Shown in pieces: positions 1-12,022 of a stretch of 64,000 nt of DNA. Each line of letters opens with the position of its first letter. The stretch's first letter is position 1. Origin of the DNA: Paracoccaceae bacterium (lineage in GTDB: Bacteria > Pseudomonadota > Alphaproteobacteria > Rhodobacterales > Rhodobacteraceae); contig JAWPMR010000001.1 of assembly GCA_033344815.1 (NCBI GenBank), positions 730,136 to 794,135 of the forward strand, written 5' to 3'. The translations under genes were made by a program, and so were the position numbers. Below the pieces are notes generated by a model. The model saw nothing but the letters and a program-made list of their open reading frames with translations. It had not been told where the DNA came from and ran no database searches.

Positions 1-537
1 TTTGAAATTAATAGACACCTTTCAGTGCCCGACCCCCGTATTATTGCGGGCCGAATCCAGCCAATGGCCGGAAAACGTAAAGCTGCTTGTTTTGTCTAAG
101 GAAGCGAGGCTCCAATTGCCCGGCATCACAGGAAGACGACAGCTTAATCTTGCAAAAGTGTGTCTGTGTAGAACAAAAAGACCCACCCAATCTCTCTAGT
201 CAGCGAAAACTTACCACAAGCGGACTTCCGCCGCAAAGAAATAATAGCAAAAAATGGTAACCGTGATATTGAGGGGAATTGCACGAAAGTATAAATTTTT
301 AACTAAATAATACAGATGCTTAATAGGTAACGGCATTTGATTTGCTAAAGTCAACTCATGATTGAACGTACTACCCTTTAAGTTGCTTTTTTGATTTCGG
401 CCCCAAAGACTCTCAGATTCATCGCAACTTTCCCGTATTACGATAATTTTTATTGACGAAATGATTCTTTGTTTTGAGTTCATTTCCCGAAGCCGGTCAG
501 AGAATCAATCGAAGCTCCAAAGTCGGGCTGGAATGCG
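1..537. other. No recognisable gene
   Basis: I see no coding region I can support here. Short open frames on both strands have no recognisable family resemblance, and the stretch from about 220 to 480 is visibly AT-rich compared with the genes that follow. It may hold the promoter of the valine-degradation genes downstream, but no clear -35/-10 pair stands out. Confidence 0.4.
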
Positions 538-603
538 ATGGGTCTTGAATGGCGCGCACAGCCAAGCAATACATCATCAAACAGTTTTGAAAGCCACCAC
601 TCC

Positions 604-2529
604 ATGAACGATATTTTCATTCGCGTTGTCGGAGCGACCGGACGCATTACGCTTGCACGGCCCGCGGCATTAAATGCACTGACCTATAAAATGTGTCTTG
701 ATATTGAAACCGCCCTGGACAGTTGGCGCACCGATGCCAAGGTCGCGCAGGTTATCTTTGACGCTGAAGGAGACCGCGCATTTTGTTCGGGCGGGGATAT
801 CGCTGAGTTGTACGCCACCGGCACCCGCAATGATTATGCTTACGGGCAAAAATTCTGGGCTGATGAATACAGGTTGAACGCGAAGATCTTTGAGTACCCA
901 AAACCGGTCATTTCGTTTCTTCAGGGTTTTACGATGGGTGGCGGCGTCGGGATCGGGTGTCACGGATCGCACCGTATTGTCGGTGAAACCAGTCAGATCG
1001 CAATGCCAGAATGCGGAATCGGACTGGTTCCTGATGTCGGTGGATCGCTGATGCTCGCACTGGCCCCAGGACGCATAGGGGAATATCTGGCCATTACGGC
1101 GACGCGGATGACCGCCGCTGATGCCATTCTGGCCGGTTTCGCGGATTATTTCATCCCGGAACAGCAGTGGCCTGATCTGATTGCGCAGCTTGAAGCTGGT
1201 GCAACACCTGATGTTCTGGATGCGGCGGCAGAAACCGCGCCTGAGGGCGCGTTATCCCGAATGAGGCCCGACATCGACCGTCACTTTGGCGGTGAAACCC
1301 TGAGCGACATTCTCAGCAGCTTGAAAGGCGAACAAACTGACTTTGCCGCGCAAGCGCGCGAGAAGCTCAGCCGTAACAGCCCGCTTTCCATGGCTTGCGC
1401 GATAGAGATGATCCACAGGCTGCGCGGACCTTCGATCAACATCGCAAAGGCATTGGACCTTGAACATCGCTTTACTTTCCGCGCCATGGAGCATGGTGAT
1501 TTTCTCGAAGGCATACGCGCCGCGATTATCGACAAGGATCGCAAACCGAACTGGCAGTTTGCAGATCAGAAGGTCCCGGCGGCAGCGGTCAGCAAAATGC
1601 TCATGCCGCTGGGGAAAAGCGCATTGAAACTGGAGGAAAAGCACATGGATACGATCAAGGTGGGATTCATAGGGTTGGGCAATATGGGCGCGCCAATGGC
1701 GGCCAACCTCGCTGCGGCCGGATGTCAGGTGACGGGCTTTGACACCGCCAACACCACGGCGGAAGGGGTTGCAGTGGTGTCAAACCCCGCCGAGGCCGCC
1801 AAGGGTGCCGATGTTCTCATCACGATGTTGCCAAATGGCGATATCCTCAGACAGGTCGCGGCCGACGTGTTACCGGCTCTGCCAAAAGGTGCGTTGCTCC
1901 TCGATTGTTCCACCGTTGATGTGGAAAGCGCACGGGATGTTGCCTCGCAGGCAGCGTTCATGGGCTTGCAGTTCGTTGACGCCCCCGTCTCTGGTGGCAT
2001 TGGGGGGGCCGCTGCGGGGACATTGACCTTCATGGCAGGGGGCACGAAGGCAGCTTTTGCCAAGGCCAGCCCTCTTTTTGACATCATGGGGCAAAAGGCG
2101 GTGCATTGCGGCGAGGCCGGTGCAGGGCAAGCAGCGAAGATCTGCAACAACATGATCCTGGGTGCGACTATGGTTGCGACCTGCGAAGCCTTTGCCTTGG
2201 CCGATAAACTGGGACTGGATCGACAGAAAATGTTCGATGTGGTCAGCACCTCGTCCGGTTACAGCTGGTCGATGAATGCTTACTGTCCTGCCCCCGGTAT
2301 CGGCCCGCAAAGCCCTGCGGATAATGACTACACGCCGGGTTTCGCCGCCGAACTGATGGTAAAGGACCTTGGCCTGTCCCAACAGGCCGCGATGGGCGTG
2401 GATGCAGACACGCCCATGGGCGCACTGGCGCTCGCGCTCTACAAGAAGTTTGTTGAGGAAGAGGACGGCCTTGGTAAGGATTTCTCGGCAATGCTGCCGC
2501 GTTTTTCAGGGCGTGGCAGGTCACGCTAG
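604..2529 (+). CDS. Fused 3-hydroxyisobutyryl-CoA hydrolase / 3-hydroxyisobutyrate dehydrogenase
   Basis: One open frame carries two consecutive enzymes of valine breakdown. Residues 1 to about 347 are an enoyl-CoA hydratase/isomerase-fold 3-hydroxyisobutyryl-CoA hydrolase, with FCSGGDI near residue 62, MGGGVGIG near 110 (oxyanion hole) and PECGIGLVPDVGG near 140. The rest is an NAD-dependent 3-hydroxyisobutyrate dehydrogenase (mmsB): GFIGLGNMGAPMA nucleotide-binding loop, DAPVSGG substrate loop and GAGQAAKICNN with the catalytic Lys. The frame stays open upstream to an ATG at 538, but ATG 604 fits the family's usual N-terminus. In relatives these are normally two adjacent genes. The second domain starts at ATG 1645 preceded by a good ribosome site, so the fusion may result from a lost stop codon or a one-base error. 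The functions are well supported; whether one protein is made is uncertain. Confidence 0.85.
   Translation: MNDIFIRVVGATGRITLARPAALNALTYKMCLDIETALDSWRTDAKVAQVIFDAEGDRAFCSGGDIAELYATGTRNDYAYGQKFWADEYRLNAKIFEYPKPVISFLQGFTMGGGVGIGCHGSHRIVGETSQIAMPECGIGLVPDVGGSLMLALAPGRIGEYLAITATRMTAADAILAGFADYFIPEQQWPDLIAQLEAGATPDVLDAAAETAPEGALSRMRPDIDRHFGGETLSDILSSLKGEQTDFAAQAREKLSRNSPLSMACAIEMIHRLRGPSINIAKALDLEHRFTFRAMEHGDFLEGIRAAIIDKDRKPNWQFADQKVPAAAVSKMLMPLGKSALKLEEKHMDTIKVGFIGLGNMGAPMAANLAAAGCQVTGFDTANTTAEGVAVVSNPAEAAKGADVLITMLPNGDILRQVAADVLPALPKGALLLDCSTVDVESARDVASQAAFMGLQFVDAPVSGGIGGAAAGTLTFMAGGTKAAFAKASPLFDIMGQKAVHCGEAGAGQAAKICNNMILGATMVATCEAFALADKLGLDRQKMFDVVSTSSGYSWSMNAYCPAPGIGPQSPADNDYTPGFAAELMVKDLGLSQQAAMGVDADTPMGALALALYKKFVEEEDGLGKDFSAMLPRFSGRGRSR
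1632..1647 (+). promoter_or_regulatory. mmsB: Internal ribosome-binding site and ATG of mmsB
   Basis: GGAGG lies 8 bases before ATG 1645, exactly where the dehydrogenase domain begins. This suggests that the dehydrogenase (1645-2529, 294 aa) was, or still is, translated as a separate protein. Reading CTG GAG GAA AAG CAC ATG as CTG TGA GGAAAAGCACATG needs just one extra T to restore a stop at the usual end of the hydrolase. Confidence 0.6.
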
Positions 2530-2594
2530 GTCGCAAACAGACCGTCCAAGGGATGTGATGCCATTAAGGTCATAGAAAACCAAGGTGCCCTCAT

Positions 2595-3938
2595 ATGAGC
2601 CCGACTTTTGAAGATTTCGCCGCGCGCCTGACCTATGCAGACCTGCCGCACCCGGTCTTGCGCGTTTTGAGGCGGTCTTTTCTGGACACGATGGGCGTGG
2701 CGGCAGTCGCGTCAACCACATCCATGGCCGCGATCGCGCGAGATGCTTCAGAGGCACTGTTCGGGATCGGAACCGCGGGCGGGAGCCGTATCCTGATGCA
2801 TGGCGGTCGCGTCAGCCCGGCAGGTGCCGCGATGGCCGGCGCCTTTACCGTTGACAGCGTGGATGCTCACGATGGGACATCGCCCTGCAAAGGCCATGCC
2901 GGTTCCGCTGTATTCCCGGCTTTGCTGGCAATGGCGGACGCAAAACAGGATTTTGCAGGGCGCGACTTTGCGGTTCTTCTCGCCATTGCCTATGAGGTCA
3001 GTTATCGCGCCGGTCTTGCCCAGCACGACAGCTGTTCGGACTACCACACATCCGGTGCCTGGACGGCTGTTGGTGTCGCCACCGCCTGCGCGCGCGCGCT
3101 TGACTGTTCTCCAGACCAGATCCGACATGCGGCGGGCATAGGCGAATATCATGGTCCCCGCAGCCAGATGATGCGTTGCATCGATCATCCGACGATGCTG
3201 CGTGATGGAGTGGGCTGGGGCGCTCCGTCTGGTGTCACGGCGGCCTATCTAGCGCAAAAAGGGTTCACCGGCGCCCCTGCCCTCACCTGCGAAGCGGCGG
3301 CTGACTTTTGGGATGATCTGGGTGAGGTGTGGCGACTTGTTGAAGATACCCATTACAAACCTTACCCCTGCTGCCGTTGGGCGCACCCGGCAATGGATGC
3401 CGCCCAAGATTTAATGCGCGAACACAAGTTGTACCACGCGCAAATCGACCAAATCGAAATCCGCACCTTCCATAACGCAACGCGGCTGGCAGGCCACCGC
3501 CCTGCAACGCCCGATGAGTTTGCCTATTCAATTGCGTTTCCCGTGGCGACAATGATTGTACGCGGACAGGTTGGTGTGTCAGAGCTTGCAGAGTCGACCC
3601 TGCGCGACGCCGATATTTTGCGCCTGAGCACAGCCACGCAACTGGTCGATGATCCGCATTTCACCAAGATCAGCGATGGTAAGAGATGGGCGCAGGTTAC
3701 ACTGTCCTTGAAAGACGGCCGCAGGGTGACCTCCGCGCCACGTACCCCCAGAGGGGACACGGATCTGCCGCTTTCGGATCTTGAGATTTCGGAAAAATTT
3801 CACCTCTTTGCCGACCCAGTTTTGGGAGCGACGCGCGCCAATGAAATCGAAACACTGACGAACGCCTTTGATACCCTGGAGCCGGACGGGTTCAGACGGC
3901 TGATGGATCTGTGTCTGAGCGCGCCAGACAGTGCCTGA
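2595..3938 (+). CDS. MmgE/PrpD family protein
   Basis: The 447-aa product belongs to the MmgE/PrpD family, which includes 2-methylcitrate dehydratase and related dehydratases or isomerases acting on small carboxylic acids. It is supported by the N-terminal pattern (FAARLTYADLPHPVLRVLRR, then a SFLDTMGVA helix), the VDSVDAHDG segment near residue 90, the KPYPCCRWAHPAMDAA block near 255 and a family-typical length. It starts 65 bases after the valine-degradation gene on the same strand, so co-expression is plausible. In Roseobacters many paralogues of this family have unknown substrates. A 2-methylcitrate role is not indicated because no prpB/prpC neighbours are present. Confidence 0.8.
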   Translation: MSPTFEDFAARLTYADLPHPVLRVLRRSFLDTMGVAAVASTTSMAAIARDASEALFGIGTAGGSRILMHGGRVSPAGAAMAGAFTVDSVDAHDGTSPCKGHAGSAVFPALLAMADAKQDFAGRDFAVLLAIAYEVSYRAGLAQHDSCSDYHTSGAWTAVGVATACARALDCSPDQIRHAAGIGEYHGPRSQMMRCIDHPTMLRDGVGWGAPSGVTAAYLAQKGFTGAPALTCEAAADFWDDLGEVWRLVEDTHYKPYPCCRWAHPAMDAAQDLMREHKLYHAQIDQIEIRTFHNATRLAGHRPATPDEFAYSIAFPVATMIVRGQVGVSELAESTLRDADILRLSTATQLVDDPHFTKISDGKRWAQVTLSLKDGRRVTSAPRTPRGDTDLPLSDLEISEKFHLFADPVLGATRANEIETLTNAFDTLEPDGFRRLMDLCLSAPDSA

Positions 3939-3963
3939 CGGTTCGCCTTCAAAAAGCTTTGTG

Positions 3964-6825
<2,862 letters not shown>

Positions 6826-6889
6826 TAGGCACCCCCGTGTGACGCTTTAGACATAGGGGGATTGGCCGGAAACTCCAATGGAAAAGTGA

Positions 6890-6904
6890 GAACAAAAGGT
6901 AAAC
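6890..6904 (-). promoter_or_regulatory. Putative LexA (SOS) box upstream of uvrA
   Basis: On the plus strand the site reads GAAC-N7-AAAC, one mismatch from the alphaproteobacterial LexA consensus GAACN7GAAC (equivalently GTTCN7GTTC). It sits 65 bases upstream of the uvrA start, between uvrA and the end of the MFS gene. uvrA is a classic SOS gene, so the position supports the assignment. The single mismatch keeps it tentative. Confidence 0.5.
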
Positions 6905-6905
6905 T

Positions 6906-8069
6906 TCAAGCGCGAACGCGCCGTCGTGCCAGCGCCAGATGCGCGCAGCCGCCCAAAATAAATGCAAACCCCGCCAAAACAGGCAAAGCGGCATAGCCCA
7001 TGGCACCAACCGCCACCGCCATCACAGGGGTTCCCATTGTGTTTCCAACATTGCCCATTTGCGCCATCGCCCCATTGGCCTGCGCCTGGGTCGCCGGGGT
7101 TTTATTGAGCTGTGGGACGGCAGCAAAACTTGCCCCCTGAATGAGGCCCATGGCAGCGGCGAGGCTGAGACAGCCCACAGGATCACCAGGTACACTCCAT
7201 AACCAGAAAATACTGAGGGCGCTGCCCGCAAAACCCATCAGAATCACGGTGACTGCCGACACCCTTTTCAACAGAGCCACGCCTAACGTCATTGAGGAGG
7301 CAATGCTCATCAGCGGCATGGCCCCCATCACCAGCGCCCGCAATTCGGGATCAAGAAATGGCGGCAGAACAGTCAGGATCGAGACAAAACAAAAGGTATA
7401 AAACAGCCATCCGACCGCCGGCGCGGAAATGGAAGGTGAGCGATAGATCACCAGATGGTCGCGCAGGATCTTGGCCATCGACAGCGGCGGCACCGGGTTG
7501 TCGATGCGCAAGGTCTTCAAGCGGGCCCCGAGGTAAAGCGCGAATCCGGCCATGTAAATCGCATGTGCCATCAGCAGAGCGGGCACTCCCTGCCAGGCCA
7601 CCAGCGGCAATCCAGCCCAGGCAAGGATGGTGAAGGCCACGCCAAAGAATGTGCCCCAGAGCGTGAGCGCAAGGCCCCGGTCTTTGGGCGCGCAAAGTTG
7701 CGCGATCAGGGTTGGCGCTGCCACAACGATGGCCAGATGCGACAGGCCTTCAAGCGCCCGGCTGGCCAGCATCAATGGGAGCGGCGGCAAAAATGCTTGA
7801 AACACGGATATGGCTGCCCCGATCCAGAGCGCCAGCAGCAAGGCGCGGCGATATCGCACGCGCGCCACCAACAGACCCGCCGCGACGCCAAAAATAATTC
7901 CGAGCATGCCAACAATTGACACCACCAAGCCCAAAGAGGCACCCGCATCAGGGTAAATTGCGGGTAATTGATCAAAAATAGCGCTGAACTTGCCGTATTG
8001 CGCCGCAGCGCCGAGGCCCGCCCCCCAGAGCGCGACAATTAAAAACCAGTCTGATTTTTCACGGTTCAT
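6906..8069 (-). CDS. MFS transporter
   Basis: This is a major facilitator superfamily permease with about 12 hydrophobic segments. Examples are VALWGAGLGAAAQYGKFSAIF at the N-terminus, LVVSIVGMLGIIFGVAAGLLVARVRYRRALL with the loop 2-3 basic motif, and a final LPVLAGFAFILGGCAHLALA. I prefer the start MNREKSDWFL at 8069, giving 387 aa; the frame stays open to 8117, which would add 16 polar residues. It overlaps the end of a small upstream ORF by 11 bases. The substrate is unknown; such proteins in Roseobacters are often called CynX/NimT-like or general exporters. Confidence 0.8.
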   Translation of the reverse strand: MNREKSDWFLIVALWGAGLGAAAQYGKFSAIFDQLPAIYPDAGASLGLVVSIVGMLGIIFGVAAGLLVARVRYRRALLLALWIGAAISVFQAFLPPLPLMLASRALEGLSHLAIVVAAPTLIAQLCAPKDRGLALTLWGTFFGVAFTILAWAGLPLVAWQGVPALLMAHAIYMAGFALYLGARLKTLRIDNPVPPLSMAKILRDHLVIYRSPSISAPAVGWLFYTFCFVSILTVLPPFLDPELRALVMGAMPLMSIASSMTLGVALLKRVSAVTVILMGFAGSALSIFWLWSVPGDPVGCLSLAAAMGLIQGASFAAVPQLNKTPATQAQANGAMAQMGNVGNTMGTPVMAVAVGAMGYAALPVLAGFAFILGGCAHLALARRRVRA

Positions 8070-8376
8070 CAGCAATCTGCTGCTTCTTTGTATTGTTGGT
8101 ACGGAGGCTGCGGACAAACACAGCCGTCGGGCGGGGCGGCACCAGGATCGCCAGCGTAAGGAAGATCCAGATCACCTGATAGAACTTGGACCACGGGCGC
8201 GAGACCCAGTGGGTGTTTTCGAGCAATGCGCTGGTTTCCGCCGCGTATGATCTTGGCACGGCGATGATAACCCCGCCCACAGCGACGGTATGTTGCGGAT
8301 AAAGTCCGGTGAAATATTCACCATTGGCGAAAACCGGTATGCGCCGCCAAGCCGTAGACATAAGCAACGTCGACAA
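8059..8376 (-). CDS. Possible small membrane protein
   Basis: This 105-codon frame ends inside the start of the MFS gene (GATGAACCGTGA overlap). It encodes one hydrophobic stretch, YQVIWIFLTLAILVPP, followed by a basic tail, consistent with a single membrane anchor with a cytoplasmic C-terminus. No family is recognised. The short overlap with the next gene and the location between lpdA and the MFS gene on the same strand suggest a coupled gene. The N-terminal half looks less protein-like and the true start could lie further in. Confidence 0.3.
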   Translation of the reverse strand: MSTLLMSTAWRRIPVFANGEYFTGLYPQHTVAVGGVIIAVPRSYAAETSALLENTHWVSRPWSKFYQVIWIFLTLAILVPPRPTAVFVRSLRTNNTKKQQIADEP

Positions 8377-8397
8377 GGCTGGACCGGTCGGAAGACG

Positions 8398-8419
8398 TCA
8401 AGAGGACCGGGCCTCTTGA
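8398..8419 (-). terminator. Hairpin downstream of lpdA
   Basis: A perfect 8-bp stem (TCAAGAGG/CCTCTTGA) with a 6-base loop begins 13 bases after the lpdA stop. No clear T-run follows, so it may be a weak terminator or an RNA 3'-end stabiliser rather than a standard intrinsic terminator. Confidence 0.4.
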
Positions 8420-8431
8420 TCGGTTGACGGG

Positions 8432-9841
8432 CTACATATGAATGACGCGGTCATAGGCATCCAACACACTTTCATGCATCATTTCCGATAGCGTGGGGTG
8501 CGGGAAAACCGTGTTCATCAGGTCTTCTTCGGTGGTTTCCAACTGGCGGCCGACCACATAGCCCTGGATCAGTTCGGTCACCTCAGCGCCCACCATATGA
8601 GCGCCCAGCAATTCGCCGGTTTTGGCGTCAAAGATGGTTTTGATCATGCCCTCGGGTTCGCCCAATGCGATGGCCTTGCCATTGCCGATGAAAGGGAAGC
8701 GCCCGACTTTGATCTCATAGCCCAATTCCTTGGCCTTGGCTTCGGAGTAACCGACCGAGGCGACCTGCGGATGACAATAAGTACAGCCCGCGATGGTTTC
8801 GGGTTTCACCGGATGGGCGTGTTTGCCAGCGATCAGATCCGCGACCATTACGCCCTCATGGCTTGCCTTATGCGCCAACCACGGCGCGCCTGCGATATCG
8901 CCAATGGCATACAACCCGTCCACGCCGGTGCGACAGTATTCATCTGTCACAACATGTGTGCGGTCCACCTTGACGCCCAGGGCCTCAAGCCCCAGCCCTT
9001 CGGTATTGCCAACGATCCCGACGGCGGAAATCACCGTATCAAAATCGTGTTTTTCGACTTTGCCGCCCACTTCAATATGTGCGGTGACCTTGCCGCCACC
9101 GCCTTTTTTCGGATCACGATCAAGCTGTTTGACCATGGCTTTTTGCATGATCTTCATGCCCTGCTTTTCGAAGGCTTTCTTGGCAAAGGCTGAAATCTCG
9201 GCGTCTTCAACTGGCAGGACGCGATCCATGACCTCGACCACAGTCGTATCCGCGCCCAGTGTATTGTAGAAGCTGGCAAACTCGATCCCAATCGCCCCGG
9301 ATCCAATCACAAGCAGCTTTTTCGGCATATGCTTGGGCTCAAGAGCGTGTTTGTAGGTCCAGACAAGGTCGCCATCTGCCTCGAGGCCAGGCAGTGTACG
9401 CGCCCGCGCGCCTGTCGCCAGCACGATGTTCTTGGCTGTCAGATCCTCAGATCCCTTGTCGGTTTTCACTGCGACTTTGCCCTTGGCGGGAATCGACGCC
9501 TCGCCCATGAAAACGGTCACCTTGTTTTTCTTCATCAGATGACCGATGCCGCCGGAAAGCTGTCCCGCGACTTTGCGCGAGCGTTTGACCACAGCATCAA
9601 GATCGTACCCGATATTGTCAGCTTTTAGCCCGAACTCCTTGGCCCGGTGCATCAGATGAAACACTTCAGACGACCGCAGCATGGCCTTCGTGGGAATACA
9701 GCCCCAGTTCAGACAAATCCCGCCCAGATGTTCGCGTTCAATGATGGCTACGGACATCCCTAACTGCGCACCACGTATGGCGGCGACATATCCGCCGGGA
9801 CCTGCCCCAATCACAATAAGATCAAAGGATTTCGCAGCCAT
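8432..9841 (-). CDS. lpdA: Dihydrolipoyl dehydrogenase (E3)
   Basis: This 469-aa FAD-dependent E3 component reoxidises dihydrolipoyl groups of 2-oxo acid dehydrogenase complexes with NAD. Visible features are the FAD-binding GAGPGGYVAA near residues 12-21, the redox disulfide GGICLNWGCIPTK with Cys43 and Cys48, the NAD-binding GSGAIGIEFA, and the C-terminal HPHPTLSEM motif with the catalytic His-Glu pair. ATG 9841 has AGGA just upstream and gives the usual N-terminus MAAKSFDLIVIG; the open frame extends 10 codons further but without family support. It is not next to E1/E2 genes in this window. Confidence 0.97.
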   Translation of the reverse strand: MAAKSFDLIVIGAGPGGYVAAIRGAQLGMSVAIIEREHLGGICLNWGCIPTKAMLRSSEVFHLMHRAKEFGLKADNIGYDLDAVVKRSRKVAGQLSGGIGHLMKKNKVTVFMGEASIPAKGKVAVKTDKGSEDLTAKNIVLATGARARTLPGLEADGDLVWTYKHALEPKHMPKKLLVIGSGAIGIEFASFYNTLGADTTVVEVMDRVLPVEDAEISAFAKKAFEKQGMKIMQKAMVKQLDRDPKKGGGGKVTAHIEVGGKVEKHDFDTVISAVGIVGNTEGLGLEALGVKVDRTHVVTDEYCRTGVDGLYAIGDIAGAPWLAHKASHEGVMVADLIAGKHAHPVKPETIAGCTYCHPQVASVGYSEAKAKELGYEIKVGRFPFIGNGKAIALGEPEGMIKTIFDAKTGELLGAHMVGAEVTELIQGYVVGRQLETTEEDLMNTVFPHPTLSEMMHESVLDAYDRVIHM

Positions 9842-9975
9842 TACATGTCCTCGCTGATGGGAATTCCACAATATAGTTCACCGTTAAACTATATTTCAGC
9901 GCGCAGCAACCGCAGGGATCACGCGACAAATGGCCACTCAATCAGGTGAAACATGCTCCACGCACAGGAGCGGTT

Positions 9976-10560
9976 TTATGCAGCCTTATCCGCCTGCAAG
10001 CTGCGGATCATGTCACCATATCCACCGCGCGCGACGAACTCGGCCTCCGGACCTGTCAACGTGCGGCCCATGGCATCATTGCGGAACGGAAACCGGCCAT
10101 ATTCCCGGATCACAGCGCGATGTGCCCGTGCATGCAACAGGTTCTCAGCCCCATGCACCGGCATACGCTCGCACATCAGGCGCACACAGCGTTCCTGATC
10201 ACAGAGATTTTCCGAATGCATAAGCGGAAGATAGAAAAACTGGCGCGCCGGTTCGTCAATGCGCATATCCCATCGCTTGTCGATGGCAGATTTTGCAGCC
10301 GCCAAAGCCACTTTGTCGCTGGAAAATGCCTGTGACGTGCCACGGAACATATTGCGCGGAAACTGGTCCATCAAAATGATGTAGGCCAAAGCACCGGTGG
10401 GATATGTCAGCCAGAGCGAAAACTTGCCCTGAAGCGCGCCCTGCCATGTGGGCTCGAACCGTTTGCGCATCGCGCTGTCGGTTGCGTCAACTTGTTTGTA
10501 CCATCCGTCCGGACCGATATCATCCAGCCAAAAGCTCAGGATTTCTGCGGGGCCAACCAT
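9976..10560 (-). CDS. DUF924 family protein
   Basis: The 194-aa product matches the DUF924 family: ILSFWLDDIGPDGWYKQVDA at the N-terminus, LILMDQFPRN-type core (ILMDQFPRNMFRG) near residue 80, then FYLPLMHSE and the DAMGR...GPE ending. It is a small helical cytoplasmic protein of unknown biochemical function, common across Alphaproteobacteria and cyanobacteria. It is a single gene on the minus strand upstream of lpdA, with no clear partner. Confidence 0.85.
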   Translation of the reverse strand: MVGPAEILSFWLDDIGPDGWYKQVDATDSAMRKRFEPTWQGALQGKFSLWLTYPTGALAYIILMDQFPRNMFRGTSQAFSSDKVALAAAKSAIDKRWDMRIDEPARQFFYLPLMHSENLCDQERCVRLMCERMPVHGAENLLHARAHRAVIREYGRFPFRNDAMGRTLTGPEAEFVARGGYGDMIRSLQADKAA

Positions 10561-10652
10561 TAAACCGTCTCCAATTAATCATACTACTATGCAGTAGCGT
10601 ACGTTCTGTTTCAGTCAATTTCATAGTCACATTTTGCATCATTACGACACAT

Positions 10653-11912
10653 TCAACTGCTACTTGTGCTGTTTTCGTCGCTTAATTCACTCTCAATGGC
10701 GTATTCTTGCGCATATTCTAAAACAATGGGTGTCGAGGACGGCGTAACGGCCACGTAAGCCCCGGTTTCTTCCACGGTTCTGCCGACGGTCGAACGATAC
10801 CCCGCATAAGCAACCAGCATCGCGAACAGCACCCCGGTGAACAGGTAAAATCCACCCGGACCAACCGAGTCCATCATATAGCCGGTAATGATCGGCCCCA
10901 TGATGGCCCCCAAACCATTAATGAAGATCAACCCACCAGACGCCGCAGCCATGTCTTCATGTTCCAGAAAATCATTGGTGTGCGCGATCAACAGCGAATA
11001 AAGCGGGTTTGACATGCCCCCGACCAAAAAAGCAGAGGCCAGCAACATGCTGAATTGCGCGCCCAACACCATCCCCAAGACAGAACCTGCCACCCCCACC
11101 GCTGAAACGACCAGAATGAGGAAACGGCGGTCCATTCGGTCCGAAATCCATCCAATGGGGTATTGCAAAACGACTGCGCCGACAAAAAACGTCGCCACAA
11201 AGGTCGAAATCTGAGCAACCGACAATCCGGCCTTGGCTCCATAAACTGGCGCCATCCCGAATTGCGCCGAAAAGACCCCGCCCAAAAGAAACATGCCAAC
11301 ACACCCAAGTGGCGAAAAGCCTGCGAGTTGCCTCAGACTCATCGGCTTTGTGCTATCAAATGCAGGTGTCGGGCTGATGGACAGCAATATTGGCGTAACA
11401 GCGATGGAGACCAGCACCGAAGGAATGACAAACAAAACATAGCCCGAAGGGTCCGCTGTCAGCAGCAACGCCTGACTGAGAACAATGCCTGCGGTTTGAA
11501 CGATCATGTATAGCGACAGCGCCTGCCCCCGGTTTTCGTTTGTCGCAGAATTATTGAGCCAGCTTTCTGCCGTGACATAGACCGCCGAGAAACAGAAGCC
11601 GATCAAAACGCGGCCCAATGTCCATACCCAGACCTCTGCAAAGGTCGGATAGAGGATCATCACGGCCGAGATCAAAGAGGCCAAGGCGGCAAAGACACGA
11701 ACATGGCCCACCCGGCGGATCATGCCCGGCGCCATGCGCGAGCCCCCCAGAAAACCAGCGAAATAGGCCGACATGACAATCGACATCTCTAACGTGGAGA
11801 ACCCTTCGATTTCACCGCGAATACCGAGCAATGTGCCCTGCATCCCATTGCCGACCATCAGGAGCGACATCCCCAGCAATAGCGCCCAAGCGCTAGATAA
11901 TACCTGCAGCAT
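10653..11912 (-). CDS. MFS transporter (YcaD-like)
   Basis: This 419-aa MFS permease has about 12 membrane segments. Its N-terminus (LGMSLLMVGNGMQGTLLGIR) and the sequence GRVLIGFCFSAVYVTAESWLNN resemble the YcaD/UMF1-neighbour MFS group found next to housekeeping genes in Rhodobacterales. The last 40 residues are polar and Ser/Glu-rich (ESELSDENSTSSS), a cytoplasmic tail. The substrate is unknown. Confidence 0.82.
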   Translation of the reverse strand: MLQVLSSAWALLLGMSLLMVGNGMQGTLLGIRGEIEGFSTLEMSIVMSAYFAGFLGGSRMAPGMIRRVGHVRVFAALASLISAVMILYPTFAEVWVWTLGRVLIGFCFSAVYVTAESWLNNSATNENRGQALSLYMIVQTAGIVLSQALLLTADPSGYVLFVIPSVLVSIAVTPILLSISPTPAFDSTKPMSLRQLAGFSPLGCVGMFLLGGVFSAQFGMAPVYGAKAGLSVAQISTFVATFFVGAVVLQYPIGWISDRMDRRFLILVVSAVGVAGSVLGMVLGAQFSMLLASAFLVGGMSNPLYSLLIAHTNDFLEHEDMAAASGGLIFINGLGAIMGPIITGYMMDSVGPGGFYLFTGVLFAMLVAYAGYRSTVGRTVEETGAYVAVTPSSTPIVLEYAQEYAIESELSDENSTSSS

Positions 11913-12022
11913 TTGGATCTCCGTCTCATCGTATCAGAGGCTGTCCTCCTTTCCATGCAGGAAGCGAAAAGGCAGGTCAGTCTCATGTGCGACTTTGCAG
12001 GTCGCTTTGCGCCCTCAGCGTG

